The translations under genes were made by a program, and so were the position numbers. From positions 6,386,001-6,450,000 of the forward strand of contig NC_063150.1 in assembly GCF_020921035.1 (NCBI RefSeq): a DNA stretch of 64,000 bases. The letters are read 5' to 3'. Below are positions 11,822 to 22,939 of the stretch, one piece after another. How positions within the stretch are numbered: the first letter of the stretch is position 1; each line of letters opens with the position of its first letter. A model generated the notes under the pieces. It was not told where the DNA came from. It made no database searches and worked only from the letters and a program-made list of their open reading frames with translations. The stretch is from Rhodamnia argentea. Lineage: Eukaryota; Streptophyta; Magnoliopsida; Myrtales; Myrtaceae.

Positions 11822-13163
11822 TTATCATGCACTTGAAAAAAAATTTCCCTCGTTAAGTATATGTGATGTCAACTTTTAAATTTGTCTAAATCTGTGGGGG
11901 TCTCATCTTGCACAAGTGGAGCAACTCCAACAATAGTGCAAGACACGTTGGAGCATTAGTGAGAGCACGAGATTTGATCACCCCTTATCTATCAATAGCC
12001 AAAAAATTCAAAATGGGATGCTATGCATCAACCAATGTTGGACCAAAACAAGAAGTTCAAACATAAAATTGCCCTCTATTTTCCAAATTCCGAGATTTTA
12101 AACCAATATTCGAGCGAACCCGTGTCGTAATTTCGTAATCAAATCTATCGTGAAAAAAACACGATTCGATTTGATTAGACTTGAATTAGAGATGCAAGAA
12201 ACCGTTTGCTTCATATGACAAGAAGGGGTGGTTCGATTTTACCATGTTTCGGAAAATAAATGTACATTAATGTAGGATGGGGAAGATTTAGGATAAAGTT
12301 GAGGATCTATTTACATGATGTGGTCAGCCACGTCATCCAGATAAGTAGCGGTAAAATGGTTGGCCGAAATTTTAAAATCTCCTCACAAACCTAAAAGCGA
12401 TGCAATAATAGTACCAAGGAAAAAAAAATCCCCCATTCCTTGTCCCCACGTGCAGCACTTCAAAAAATTTCAAATCATCGCTTCCGCTCGTGCTCAAACG
12501 CCGACCGTCCGATCACACATCAACGGCGCCGGAACGCCAAGAATTTTGAAAGAGGAGGGAGTGGGGCCCGGTCGGAGATAAAACAAACGGGGAAACGCGG
12601 TCCGCCGAAAAAAGCTCGAGTGAGCTAGCTGTGATCCAGCGGGGCCCCCATCGTTTTTGAAGCTCCCATGGCGTTGCTTTTTCTTTTCTTCTCCCAAATT
12701 TTATTTATTCGATTGATCGCGCGATGTCGTCATTTTCTTTTCTCGCCCTTTGAGTTTTTCAGGGCGAAATGACGATACTCTCCTCGAGGAGAAAAGTAAC
12801 AAATTTTTTGGGATTATGGAGAACCGCAAATTGTTTCGTGGTTTGGGTACGTACGTGGGACGCCGACATTTGTCCTTATCCCCTTCTCGATCTTATCGTT
12901 TGTCCGTCGCCATTTCTCTTTCTTATGCTTAGGCTTATTGTCTTTTTTGTCTCCTTCTCTTTTTCTGGATTTTATTTTTGGGCAGTCTTATCAAATGGCA
13001 AGAATTGATGATTCGAGAAGGGTTCCAGAATCTTTTTTTTTTTTTTTTGTGGTTAATTTTTTGTATTTTTGAAGTTTAAGAGCCATTTTTATGACAAAAA
13101 AAAAAAGTTTAAGAGCCATTTTGCAAAAAAAGAAAAAAAAATGGGAGACAAATGGGTCGGAAG
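11822..13163. other. Intergenic, no gene recognised
   Basis: Mostly AT-rich, with a GC-richer island near 12440-12660 and poly-T/poly-A runs near 13030-13140. Open frames at 12360-12930 are short and match nothing I know. Confidence 0.35.
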
Positions 13164-13512
13164 TCCTTAACTTGTGATGAAAATACAATTGAGTCATAAA
13201 ACTTTTAAAATGTTCAATTAAGTCTCAAAACTTGTCAGAAAGTATCATCGAGTCATAAAACTTTCAAAAAAATGCTATCAAGTCTTACAATTTGTCAAAT
13301 TGATGAAATTAAGTATTTCTATTGATTGCATTTTTTGAAAATTTTAGGATTCGATTGCATCGTAGCAATAGTTTTAGTACTTGATTGCACCTTTTGAAGG
13401 TTTTAGAATTCGATCGCACTTTCGTGATAAATTTTAAGACTTGATCGTACTTTTTGAAGGTTTTAAAACTTAAGCGTATTTTTGTGATAAATTTTAAGAT
13501 TTTTAATGTATT
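13164..13512. repeat. Palindromic fold-back repeat (same family as 32282-32881)
   Basis: Alternating AAGTCNTAAAACTT-type words on the left half (with ACAATTGAGTC phrases) and their reverse complements on the right half (GATTGCAC.., TTTTAAGACTTGAT). The left edge near GTCCTTAACTTGTGATG pairs with the right edge near ATAAATTTTAAGATTTTTAA. The same words recur in the fold-back element at 32.3-32.9 kb. TSDs are unclear. Confidence 0.55.
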
Positions 13513-13566
13513 TATTATTAAAAAAAGAAAGTTTAGGAGCCATTTTAGACCTGAAGCATATAGCAA

Positions 13567-14156
13567 GTGGGCGGCTATGTGGGGACTCCACTTAGTTGCG
13601 GCGGCGGATTGGAGTCTTGCCGAATTCGGGTCGGCTTTCCACCGTCAATAATCAATATCCTCCACGTCCTTAAATTCAGCATCATTCGTCCAAGAAAAAT
13701 GTTGTGTTGAAGTGGAAAGTGGATTTTCTTAGAACCTTGGCGATTGGACCACGTGGGGGAATCAGAGGATAGTTTCAGGAAATGGCTTTAATTAAAAACA
13801 TTAGCCTGTGATTTTTCCCGTACGATTGGCCGGGACATAATACGGTCATTAATGGAGTGGACATGCTCATCGCTTAGGGAGTCAAAAGGAAATACATTAC
13901 TTGTTTTCGACGTTATTATTGAAGGGGGGCGGTTTTTGACTGGATTGGTTTTTTTTTTTTTTTCTTCTGAAATCGGATGCTGACGTGGATTTCCTCAGAA
14001 GCAATCTTGAGAAATGTCGACTTTTAAGCTTGGGACGCACATTATATCAACATATGAACTCCGGCTCACATAAAATTAATCTTGGACCGTTCCTTCCGGC
14101 AGTGGAGACCGCGTAAGACGATTGATAAACTAGGAAAAATGAAATTATATCCTATA
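13567..14156. other. Intergenic, no gene recognised
   Basis: No gene or clear repeat. There is a poly-T run near 13950. Confidence 0.35.
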
Positions 14157-14165
14157 TAATCTAAT

Positions 14166-14479
14166 GAGAAAATTTCGAGGCCCTCCTTAAATAAGGTTAT
14201 GGAGGCAGTCTCATATCAGTCTCAAAAAAATGCATGATCTCGCCATTGAAGGGCATTTTTGTCTTTTATATTTTTGAATTTTTTTTCCTTTTTTTCTTGT
14301 TTCTTTTCCTTTCCTTTTGAAAAGAAAAAGAAAATTAAAAAGTATGTTTATTTTTTTTATAACTAAAACGCCTTTTTCTCCAATGGCCAAAATAATCACA
14401 TGCTCGTGGCCGGCCCGGCCAAAAGTCTTTATTTGAGACAACTTGGTTAATTCTTCGTGCCCCTATTCGGAATTTTCCC
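14166..14479. mobile_element. Small MULE-type MITE (same TIR family as 51593-52870)
   Basis: The left end GAGAAAATTTCGAGGCCC and the right end read in reverse (GGGAAAATTCCGAATAGGGG) match the ends of the larger elements at 31942 and 51593. The flanks TAATCTAAT (14157-14165) and TAATCTGGA (14480-14488) agree at the first six of nine bases, so the TSD is plausible but decayed. The interior is short, T-rich and non-coding. Confidence 0.6.
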
Positions 14480-14683
14480 TAATCTGGATCCATGGCTTTG
14501 CATAAGACGAAAATTGAAAGACTCGATAAAAAGAAGTCATGCTACAGATAAGCCTAAATTCATGTCATTAGGAGGAGGGTTCCAACGCATGGGATTCGTA
14601 AACCTGTACGGCTGATCGGTTCAAAACTGAAGACGTCGCCCCACACTATAGTTCCAAGGATAAAAACCATTCACCATCTTGAT

Positions 14684-14998
14684 TCACTTAGCCCAACAAA
14701 AAAGCAGAGAGCGACAAAGCAGTACGACCAATGGAACCAATGACACGAAGAAGGCAACCAACTTGCCATGAACATTTTGGTGGGAGATTTTTGGTAATGT
14801 ATAGTTTGGAAATCGAAATGCATGGAGTAACGTTTGAGATTCTGTGATTTGGATTTGCTGGTGATGGGGGATTGGTGGTTGAGTTGGACCGCCGGATTGG
14901 AGAAGCGTTGCCTTCGAAAGCTCACCTAACGTTGGACACTTTGGTGGTGGAGTGTGGCCCATGACTCGAGCATTATTAGGTTCGCCATTGTTTTCCAA
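14684..14998 (-). CDS. Small unknown membrane-anchored protein (uncertain)
   Basis: A 104-residue open frame starting MENNGEPNNARVMGH. It has a Pro/Gln-rich middle and a hydrophobic C-terminus (KLVAFFVSLVPLVVLL) that could be one membrane segment. I recognise no family. There is no visible TATA box, and neighbouring sequence is non-coding. It could be a chance frame or the remnant of a longer gene. Confidence 0.25.
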   Translation of the reverse strand: MENNGEPNNARVMGHTPPPKCPTLGELSKATLLQSGGPTQPPIPHHQQIQITESQTLLHAFRFPNYTLPKISHQNVHGKLVAFFVSLVPLVVLLCRSLLFCWAK

Positions 14999-15447
14999 TC
15001 AGAACTTTTAGGCCCATCTCGACCAAGTACAGAATTTCATTAGACTCGTGGTGTTCTATCTCGCTTAAGAAAAATCGACCGGACGCAACGTGATGGGCTC
15101 GGGAACAACTCTTTTGGGTCTCTCGATCAAGAAATTGTTCGACCATAAGCTGCCCTGTCTCTATAGATTAGATAATCACCTTACATATAGTAAAACGAAG
15201 TTCATATTTAAACTTGAAATTTTGGTTACCCTCGAAAAAATGCAACTGACTTGGTTTTGATTTTACTTATTGCCAAGATAAATACATAAATAAATAAATT
15301 TTTTTCCAAGAAAGTAATTATGGATTAACGTTAACTCGATGATGGAGGTGTAATTAGCATTCACATTACCGAATAGAGAGTCGAGATGGCAACATTTTGA
15401 CTATTTTTGTGACTCTCGTATTTGGTTGGGTTCATCATTGATTGAAC

Positions 15448-15803
15448 TAGGGGTGTCCCAGGTCGGCCCGAGTCGGCCTGAAAATAAACAAGATCTAGCC
15501 CGGCCCGAGCCCGAATTACATATCCCCCAACTTTTCGGGCTGAGTAGGGTCGGGTCGGATTCTTTTTTCTTTTTTTTAGAATCAAAAGCACTTGATAAGC
15601 TCGTCGAATGAAAGAATATAAAAAAAAAAGAAAAACGAAAAGAAAATAAATTAAAAAGAAAACGTGGGTGTCAAAAAAGCTGGAGTTGGCCCGACTCGAG
15701 CCTACGCGGACAGTACCAAAGCCCGGCTCAAAAAGGCCCGAAAATTTGGTGAATTTTCGGACCGAGCTGGGTCGGGCCAGCTCGGGCTTTTTTGACACCT
15801 CTA
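15448..15803. mobile_element. hAT-type MITE with perfect 8-bp TSD
   Basis: The ends TAGGGGTGTC and GACACCTCTA are inverted repeats typical of hAT MITEs. GATTGAAC flanks both sides (15440-15447 and 15804-15811), a perfect 8-bp TSD. The interior is palindromic and GC-rich near both ends (GGCCCGAG and CTCGGGCC words), with an A-rich centre. It is 356 bp and non-coding. Frames reading across it are by-products. Confidence 0.88.
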
Positions 15804-15811
15804 GATTGAAC

Positions 15812-17730
15812 TAATGTCGTTTTTACTAATCAATTTCCCCATTACGTGAATTATATTGCAAGCTTTCTTCTGAAGCGTCGCCGGGGACAATAGTCTAGTA
15901 GATATGTATGTTGAGTTTACGAAACGAGCAAACGGTTGTTGCCCAAACTACTTTTGAGTATTATTCGAAGCCATCGTAACACACATGGGCCTGTTAGAAA
16001 GAGAAATAACAGTAATCATCGGGCAAAATGTGAATTATATTTTCATACTTTTTCAAATAATAAATAAATACTCTTAGGCACCTTTTATATCATGAAAAAA
16101 AATGGATGATTCAGTGAATATTTTTCTAAACATGATCCATCGTGCCACTTGAAATAATTAGTTAATAAAAAATATCTTTATTATCGATAATGATCTGCGT
16201 TTAAATATTTTCGCAGGCGATAAAAAAAAAAACTTTCTTCGTTGATTTTGTAAGTGATGCGAGAGATATTTTATTTTTTCGAATCGTTCATTTTTCTCAA
16301 AACAAATAAATTCGTCGGGCGATTTTTCTCGGATGTGACCGGGATGAAAGATGATGCACCACCTATGTCTATTAAAGCCTGTTCGAGCCGAGGATTGCTC
16401 TTGAATCACTCGATATTGGATGAGGAAGAGGGGATAAGAAGCGGTTCTATGGAGAGAAAGAGACCGCCACCGGTCACACTCCCATCTTCCTTTTGCACTT
16501 CTTCACTGTCCAACTTGCAATAGCAATTGATTTGGACCCTCCTTTTCTTTCTTAATCTCTAAGGATGCATACGACGCATCTTTTGGTATCGAAATTCAAA
16601 CTCGACAATCTAAAGCGACCGTCGAGTCCCCGATCCCAATCCCGAGCACGTTAGATATTTCCATGGACGACAAGTGCCCTTCCAAACACATTTTAGGTAG
16701 CTAGCTAAGAGGATTTCACGATTTATAGCTAATGTAATGATTTGTCTCGTGTTATATGTAATCAATAATTTACAAAATCCAATTATGACCTCTCAAATAT
16801 GATCAGCAATGAATTTTTGTTTGCGAGTAACAAGTGCGCCGGAGCTCTTGTTCTAGCATTTCAAAGGAATAATTTAGCGCTCACTTTATCCAACGTACTA
16901 AGATCACAATAAGATAACTGCTGGTGATTCTACTGAAATTTTCGAGATAAATCAACTCATAACTCAAAAAAAAATTATTTCGAGAATTTCAATATTTTAT
17001 ATCATCAAATTGCATTCAACATGCTCGAGTTGGTGCATATTAAGTGTTGTTTTCCATGTAGAACATGACGAATTGCGCCACCGTTTACTGCCGCCGCAAA
17101 GGGCCAACCACAAAGGTATGGCGGGGCAAGCAAGGGTCGTCGCCGCCACCCTCAAACGACTAAAGCTATTCCTTTTTACATTTATAACCTTTTTTTTTTT
17201 TGTCTAAAGGCGAAATTCTCTTTTAATTGTTTTTTCTTTTTCGGACTACCATCATTTCGAGTTTACACAAGTAATCCTCTGACGAGACCCGCATCTGCCC
17301 GGCTTCACCTGCAATTCGGACTTCAAATTACCTCTTCTCTCTACTTGCCAAGGGAAAAAGAAAATATTGAGAGTTTTCGCATTTATTCCAAATGCCTTAT
17401 TTTAACAACGCTCGACATGACATAACACGACATGATGTGTCTATACATCTAAACTAACAGAAAGAATGAGACGTGCCTGAACCTAATTTACGTCCTAATA
17501 ACCCTTAGGTCGTGCGATTTCGATTGCGATGAAGATCGTGAACAACTTCAAGCGGCCGATTTTTTTTAAGCTTCTTGCTAGTGCGTGAGATCTTGGCAAT
17601 GAAAGCCACAGTTCCCGTGATATTTTTTCAGAGACAGGGAGTTATAATTGGGAAATGCATCCTACACATTTTTAGAGGTTTTATACACGTGTAATCTCCC
17701 CTAAAGGCTAACATGTTTAGAATAAAGGGT
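15812..17730. other. Intergenic, no gene recognised
   Basis: AT-rich. A short frame at 16345-16523 (MKDDAPPMSIKACSS..) has acidic and Pro-rich stretches but no family match. Near 17070-17210 there is a GC-rich patch followed by poly-T, similar to interiors of the MULE-type elements here, but ends cannot be paired. Confidence 0.3.
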
Positions 17731-17737
17731 TGCGCAA

Positions 17738-17840
17738 CCGTTGTATCAATTACAATTTTAATGATCAACTTCTTCGATAATGATATCTATGCTACTTAGT
17801 ATTGTCATAATATCGGCCAATTTCATTTCAGAAGCAAAAC
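17738..17840 (-). pseudogene. ndhH: Plastid-derived ndhH 3' end / ndhA start (NUPT)
   Basis: The minus strand reads [21 protein letters not shown], then a His codon and a stop. It matches the C-terminus of plastid NDH subunit H ([22 protein letters not shown]) as I know it. Right after the stop comes TTGTAATTGATACAACGG, which resembles the start of ndhA; ndhH and ndhA are adjacent in this order in plastomes. Similarity ends on both sides within about 100 bp. Differences include changes of G to A on the coding strand and a degraded ndhA start codon, as expected for an old nuclear insertion. This rests on remembered plastid sequence, with no search run. Confidence 0.7.
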
Positions 17841-18029
17841 CGTGAATGCACAAAGTTGGTAAGGGGGATTTGCCCTTAAAATTGCTCACTCCACCACTAA
17901 AGGAAATAAAAGATAAAAAGGCTTGCACAATCAGCTTTAATTTGGTATTAAGCATGACCACATTCAATCATCCTTAGTACCTCAATCAATTGATAATTTC
18001 CTACGCGTGTAATACCCATGTTATTTCCT

Positions 18030-18865
18030 TCGTGAAATTTCAAATAAAGGCTTGAAGTGCCATCACTATTTCAAAGAATAGCCCGATCGAAGAACATTTT
18101 TGTCCTTTATCTTTTTATAATTTTTATTTTATTTTATTTTATTTTATTTTCTTTTTTCGTTTTGCATTTTTCATTTTTCCCTCTTTCTTTCTTAGCCATC
18201 GCCGGACTCGGGCGAGGGTAGCCCTTGCCCGGCTAGGGCTTCCCTTGCTCAAGGCCTGCGATGGCCAAGGAAGAAAGCCTTTAACGGTTTTAGGGTTTCA
18301 CACCAGAGTTCCTCGGCTACCCGGGTTACGGCTAACGACACCATTCTTGTTTTTTCATGCGTCATTCCCACTGTCAAGTGAAATTTCGTTCGTTGCTGTT
18401 GAGATTTGTTTCGTTGTTTCTGCAATATAAATTTTGGGATCTAGTCGACGCAGTTTGGCATCTTCTGCTCTTGGTTCTCAACTTCAACTTGGTGGTCAAG
18501 AGGGTCCTGGCCAAGCAACAGCACGAGGGCAAGGTCGAGCCTCGCCCGGATCCGGCAAAGGCACCCTTTGTCGGATGCGGCGAGGCTCGACCTTGTCGTC
18601 TAGAGAAAGAAGGAAAGGAAAAAAAATAGTTCACATCAAGATCGGTCGTGACATGTAGGACAATCGGCACCGACTAGACCATCATATCAATGATTTTCGG
18701 CCAAAATTGATCAGAAGAACTAAATTAACAAATTGTTAAAAATTTTAAGACTATATTGGCATAATTGAAAAGTTTATGATTAAATTGACAAAATTGAAAA
18801 AGATTATCCCTAAATTGATTGTCATACAATAGGTTTAGAACATTTTGGACATTTCCTGATCAAAG
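18030..18865. repeat. Patchwork of truncated MULE-type termini
   Basis: Near 18036 a left terminus (GAAATTTCAAATAAAGGC.. followed by TTTTTGTCCTTTATC) matches the 31942/51593 family but has no right partner. At 18690-18860 there is an opposite-facing terminus of another family (GGCCAAAATTGATCAG.. ending GAACATTTTGGACATTTCC). GC-rich segments lie between (GGGCGAGGGTAGCCCTTGCC and similar). Open frames here are repeat by-products. Confidence 0.45.
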
Positions 18866-19375
18866 CCTATCACCATTCTTAGAGGCAACTGGCGTAACTG
18901 TTGCTCGTGTCACTCGGGGCGGGTGGCATTGGCGATTGAGGATGGCAACGACACGGTGGACGGAAGTGGCACTTGGCTTCGGCTGCAGCAACGGGGAGGC
19001 TTTCATTAGGGAAGGAGCAGGAGAGAAAAAGGAGGAAGAGCATAAGGACAAAATAGAAGAAAAGAAAAAAAAGACAGGTTCCTTTTTACTCAAAAGATAA
19101 ATTTAAGAAGTAGACTTGCTTCATTAATTTTTAGAGGATACCAATTCTTGTGGACCCAACAGTGTAAGAATCTCTCTTGTAATCTCGGTATTGACTTTTG
19201 ACCAAAAAAAAAAATATCGGTATTGACTTATGAAGCCGCCAATTAAATGACTTCATCGTTGAAAACCACTCGCCCGATAAAATCCTGAAAACAGACAAGC
19301 CAGAAAACTGGAAACAGGGAGCCCCCCACCGAATCCCAAAGACACAAATCACAGCTCAAAATTGCAACGCCTCCT

Positions 19376-19383
19376 CCTATAAA
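19376..19383 (+). promoter_or_regulatory. TATA box of the universal stress protein gene
   Basis: CCTATAAAGG lies about 155 bp upstream of the start codon at 19533. The intervening leader ends in a CA/A-rich tract. Position and sequence fit a plant TATA box. Confidence 0.5.
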
Positions 19384-19532
19384 GGAGACAAGACCCTGCG
19401 TTGTTCTTCCTAAACATCTCCGAAACCGAAAGAGCAAGTAGAAACCTCTCGATCTCTCAGATCTCTGTGGCCAACCAAACACACACAAAAAAAAAAAAAC
19501 AAGAATCTCTCCATTCGTTCTTGGAGGATTCG

Positions 19533-20795
19533 ATGGAAGGAGAGGTGGACATGAACATGATGATGAAGAAAGGAAAGAGAATAGTGGTGGCAGTGGACGA
19601 GAGCGAGGAGAGCATGCACGCCCTGTCGTGGTGTCTCACCCACCTCATCTCTGCTGACCAGCCCGGCAACGGCAACCCCACCCTCGTACTCCTCTACGTC
19701 AAGCCTCCTCCCCCTGTTTCCTCCTTCTTCGACGCTGCGGGTAATCGTCATCAACCACTCAGATCACGCTGCTCTTGTCTTTCTTTCTCTGTTTCTGGGT
19801 TGTTTCGTGCTTCTTTTCCTTGTTCCCGGTAAAAGGGTCTTCTTTTATGGAAGCGTGCGTTGGCAAATTAGTGATTGGGATACAGAACAGAGCATCACAC
19901 TCTTCTTACATTCTTCGTTTCTTTCCCTGTTTCTGGGTTGCTTCTGCTATAGAAGCATGAAGAGGGAAACTAGATGATAGGGTCGAAGCAGAGCGGGGTT
20001 GTGCTCTGATAAGTTCTCATCAAGAACCAAATTAACGGTTTAATCAATTCATTTCTGTCGCAGGGTACATGTTCTCGAGCGATGTGAATGCGGCCATGGA
20101 AAAGTACGGGTGCGACTTGGTGAATTCGGTGATGGGACGAGCAGAGGCGATCTACAGGAGCTTCAGCACCAGCGTATACCTCTCTTGACCTTCCTCTCTC
20201 TTTTTTTGATTGATTCCAGATATTCCTCCTATTCAAAAGATCGCGTCTTTTTCCTTGCGTTTCTTTTTTACTTTGATTTTCTGATAAGTCAAATTAATAT
20301 TTGGGGAATTGATTTGGCAGATGACTGTGGAGAGGTTCGTCGGGAAAGGGGAAGCGAAAGCCGTGATATGCAACGCGGTGGAGAAACTCAGAGCGGACAC
20401 TCTGGTTATGGGTAGCCATGGGTATGGCTTCATGAAGAGGTACATCCCACTTGATTCCTCCCTCCATAAGTCTCTTTTCAATTCCAAAGGAAGAACGCGA
20501 AAACGTCGTTTACATCTAGTTTTCTCATAAACCCTTTTAAAATCAGCTTTCGCTTCTTGGCAATCTCCTTCTAGTTTCTTTCGTCCCTTTTCTTCGCTTC
20601 TTTCTCCATTCCATGGATAAGAACAGAGGATACCAAAACAGAGGAAGAAAGAGAGAGAGAGAGAGGACGAAGAGAGCTTATTAATGCTTTGATATTGACG
20701 TGGGCAGGGCTCTACTGGGGAGCGTGAGCGATTACTGCTCGAAGCACGTCAAGTGTCCCATGGTGATTGTGAAGCATCAAGCTGAGGATAACTGA
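19533..20795 (+). CDS. Universal stress protein (UspA family), 4 exons
   Basis: Cytosolic Usp-domain protein of the ATP-binding plant type, linked in plants to drought, hypoxia and pathogen stress; its exact role is unknown. Exons: 19533-19740, 20064-20173, 20321-20439 and 20708-20795, all GT-AG with matching phases, giving 174 residues. The domain opens with RIVVAVDESEESMHALSW (first strand plus Asp). It ends with the nucleotide-binding signature G-x2-G-x9-G-S (G137-SHG to GS at 150-151), then CPMVIVKHQ. The intermediate helix (MTVERFVGKGEAKAVICNAVEKL) is standard. The Met at 19533 is the first with a conserved downstream strand. Downstream Mets at MNMMMKK are possible alternatives. Intron 3 contains a GA microsatellite (about 20648-20666). 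Confidence 0.92.
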
Positions 20796-22435
20796 GAAAT
20801 CTTCTCCTCCTTCTTGAACTCCATGAATCTCTGTTCGATGTCGAGGAAAAAGCTACGTAGCCCTAATCCTGTCGTTACTAGTGGCGTCGATCTGTGGGCA
20901 GTTGCGCATATACGCAATTAATGTGAGGGACAGAATAGGCTTTGCAGCGAATTGTTTTCACTTTGATTCCGTGGTCGTGTCATGTTTGGAGTCGTGGCGG
21001 GAATCTAGAAGTTTCTCGGTTGCAACTTGGGTCGGCTCCACTGAACAAAAAAAAATTATTTCGACTCTTTGATCAACGAGACTTTGGAGACTTCGATCTA
21101 AAAGAGAACAATGCGATTCTCCTACCTTGGACATATATTATAAATTTAGATATCAAATTGAATAAATTAAAAAATTTAAAGATGACATTGCACATTAAAT
21201 TATAATTTAGAGACCACGTTGAATAAATTTTAAATTCAAGAATAATATTATAAATTAGATTAAAGCTTGTGAATTATTGTTATTTCTCATGCGATTGACT
21301 CCATCAAGGACATAATTTATAGGTCTTACCCGGCCCTTCGTGTAGTTGGCAGGTTTGGCTTCCTAAACACCGACGGCAACGCATTGATCAAGGACAGGCA
21401 CTTGAAGTTTGAGAGAGAGAGAGAGAGAGTTGGTGCCATCAGTTGCAGAACCAAATTGACTGATACAGCTATGAGTGTGACTTAGGCCAGTCGGTATGAG
21501 CTTGTGCCGTTCGATTCATAGAAGTGCCCACGTCCGGGTGAAAAGTGAAAAGGAAGTCTTGTGATATCGGGAAAGACATAGACTTGGGCAAAGCTTAAGG
21601 GCATCCTAGTCTAATCAATCGAATCTAGATCAGACCCGAGCTTACAGTTTCTTATTAAAGGTCGTTCAAGCTTTTCTTATACATGCTAATTTGAATTGAT
21701 GAATATTCGATTCTCGCAACCTTCGTAGGGAGGACGGGAAGAGACCAATCCTCATCACTTGGAGCCCAAATCGATTGGTTCCGAGCATATTCTAAGATTT
21801 ATCCGGAACCCGCCTACCTCTATATTTTTTTCCCTTTATTTTCCATTTTTTTTTATGTATATCTAGCATGGATAATCAGAATTAAGGATAATAAAAATGA
21901 CGCGTGTTACCTCGGATGATGATGAGAGCACATGAACTTCGGAGTCCCTCGTCCCCTGCATTTCCAATCTACAAAGCATCTACTCGAGTTTTAGACAGAA
22001 CCGATTAAATCGGGATTGGAAATTGAGAATCAAATAAGTCAAGGCCGGTTCTTCAATTATTTACCCAAGAACCGAATTAATCCTCATGTGAACCAGCCCA
22101 AAACCAATCGGGTATGGCCGGTTCGATTTAGTGTGGTTCCCATGCTGAACCCGATTTGGTTAATTAGTCCTAGAGTTGAGCACACAAAGCTGAAGAAATA
22201 TGTAAAAGGAAAATAACAATATTAATAGATTGAGAATTACCTAAAAAATGGTTAGTTATTTTTTGAATAGAAAAAAATGAGTGAGGCCTTGGGTTTTTAA
22301 TATAATTTATTGTTGAATTTTTATTATTTTATGAAAATTAATATTGGAAAAGAAGAAAAGTGAATCGATCGAGTATTTTCACTTTACTTACAAGAGATAC
22401 GTCGATTTATATTACCAACACCATCAATGTAAAAA
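20796..22435. other. Intergenic between the USP and SAR1 genes
   Basis: No gene seen. Near 21080-21260 there is AT-rich sequence with phrases (GACATTGCACATT, GACCACGTTGAATAAAT) of the small fold-back family found intact at 58059-58336. A GA microsatellite lies at about 21412-21430. Segments near 21990-22160 contain repeated ACCGATTAAAT/AACCGGTTC-type words but no paired ends. Confidence 0.4.
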
Positions 22436-22570
22436 AATTATCAAAAAAGTCTTAGACCTATTGTAATTGTGTTAATTTAGTCCTTTAATTTTTTTTTTGT
22501 CAATTGAGTCTTAAACCTTTTGCATTAATACCAATTCAGTCCATCTAGTCATTTTTGGAAAAATATTTTA
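22436..22570 (+). repeat. Left half of a dispersed TIR family, solo
   Basis: The run TTATCAAAAAAGTCTTAGAC, then repeated AATTTAGTC / AATTGAGTC / AATTCAGTCC words, matches termini near 38370 and 53050 and, inverted, 18690-18860 and 37510-37630. No right terminus is found nearby, so it is a truncated copy. Confidence 0.5.
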
Positions 22571-22771
22571 TCATTTTCTGTTGGCCCAACTAGCCACCCA
22601 AGACCCATGGGCCGCGGGAACCCGTCTCCGGCCCCACCAGAAAACCAGATCCAGCTGACAATAATTCGTCACCAGTTTTCCATTTTCCTTTGGCCGTTCT
22701 CTCTCTCACACATCACATTCCTTTCTTCCATCGTCCTCGATCGCAATTAGGGCAACGACAAACGCAATCGG

Positions 22772-22831
22772 ATGAGCGGCATGGTCTTCGTCGATTCCGC
22801 TTCGGGCGATCTCCTTTCTCGCGAGAGCTGA
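22772..22831 (+). other. Upstream ORF in the likely SAR1 leader
   Basis: A 19-residue open frame (MSGMVFVDSASGDLLSRES, then TGA) ends 108 bp before the SAR1 start codon. It lies in the GC-rich segment that I take as the 5' untranslated region. Whether it is transcribed and translated cannot be seen from DNA. Confidence 0.35.
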
Positions 22832-22939
22832 TCGTCCCCTTCCGGAGTGCTAGAGCTGAGCTCGACCCCGGTTCGCCTCCGCGATCACCGGTCGGATCCG
22901 GCGACTTCTCCCCGGGGAGCTGCTTGAGCTGATCGAGAG

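Noticed and set aside
13030..13140. CRISPR-like or satellite array in A/T-rich repeats
   Set aside because: Only homopolymer runs and MITE-type repeats occur. CRISPR arrays are not expected in plant nuclear DNA, and no regular repeat-spacer pattern is seen.
15361..15798. 145-residue minus-strand frame
   Set aside because: Reads through the hAT MITE defined by its TSD. The sequence reflects palindromic repeat DNA.
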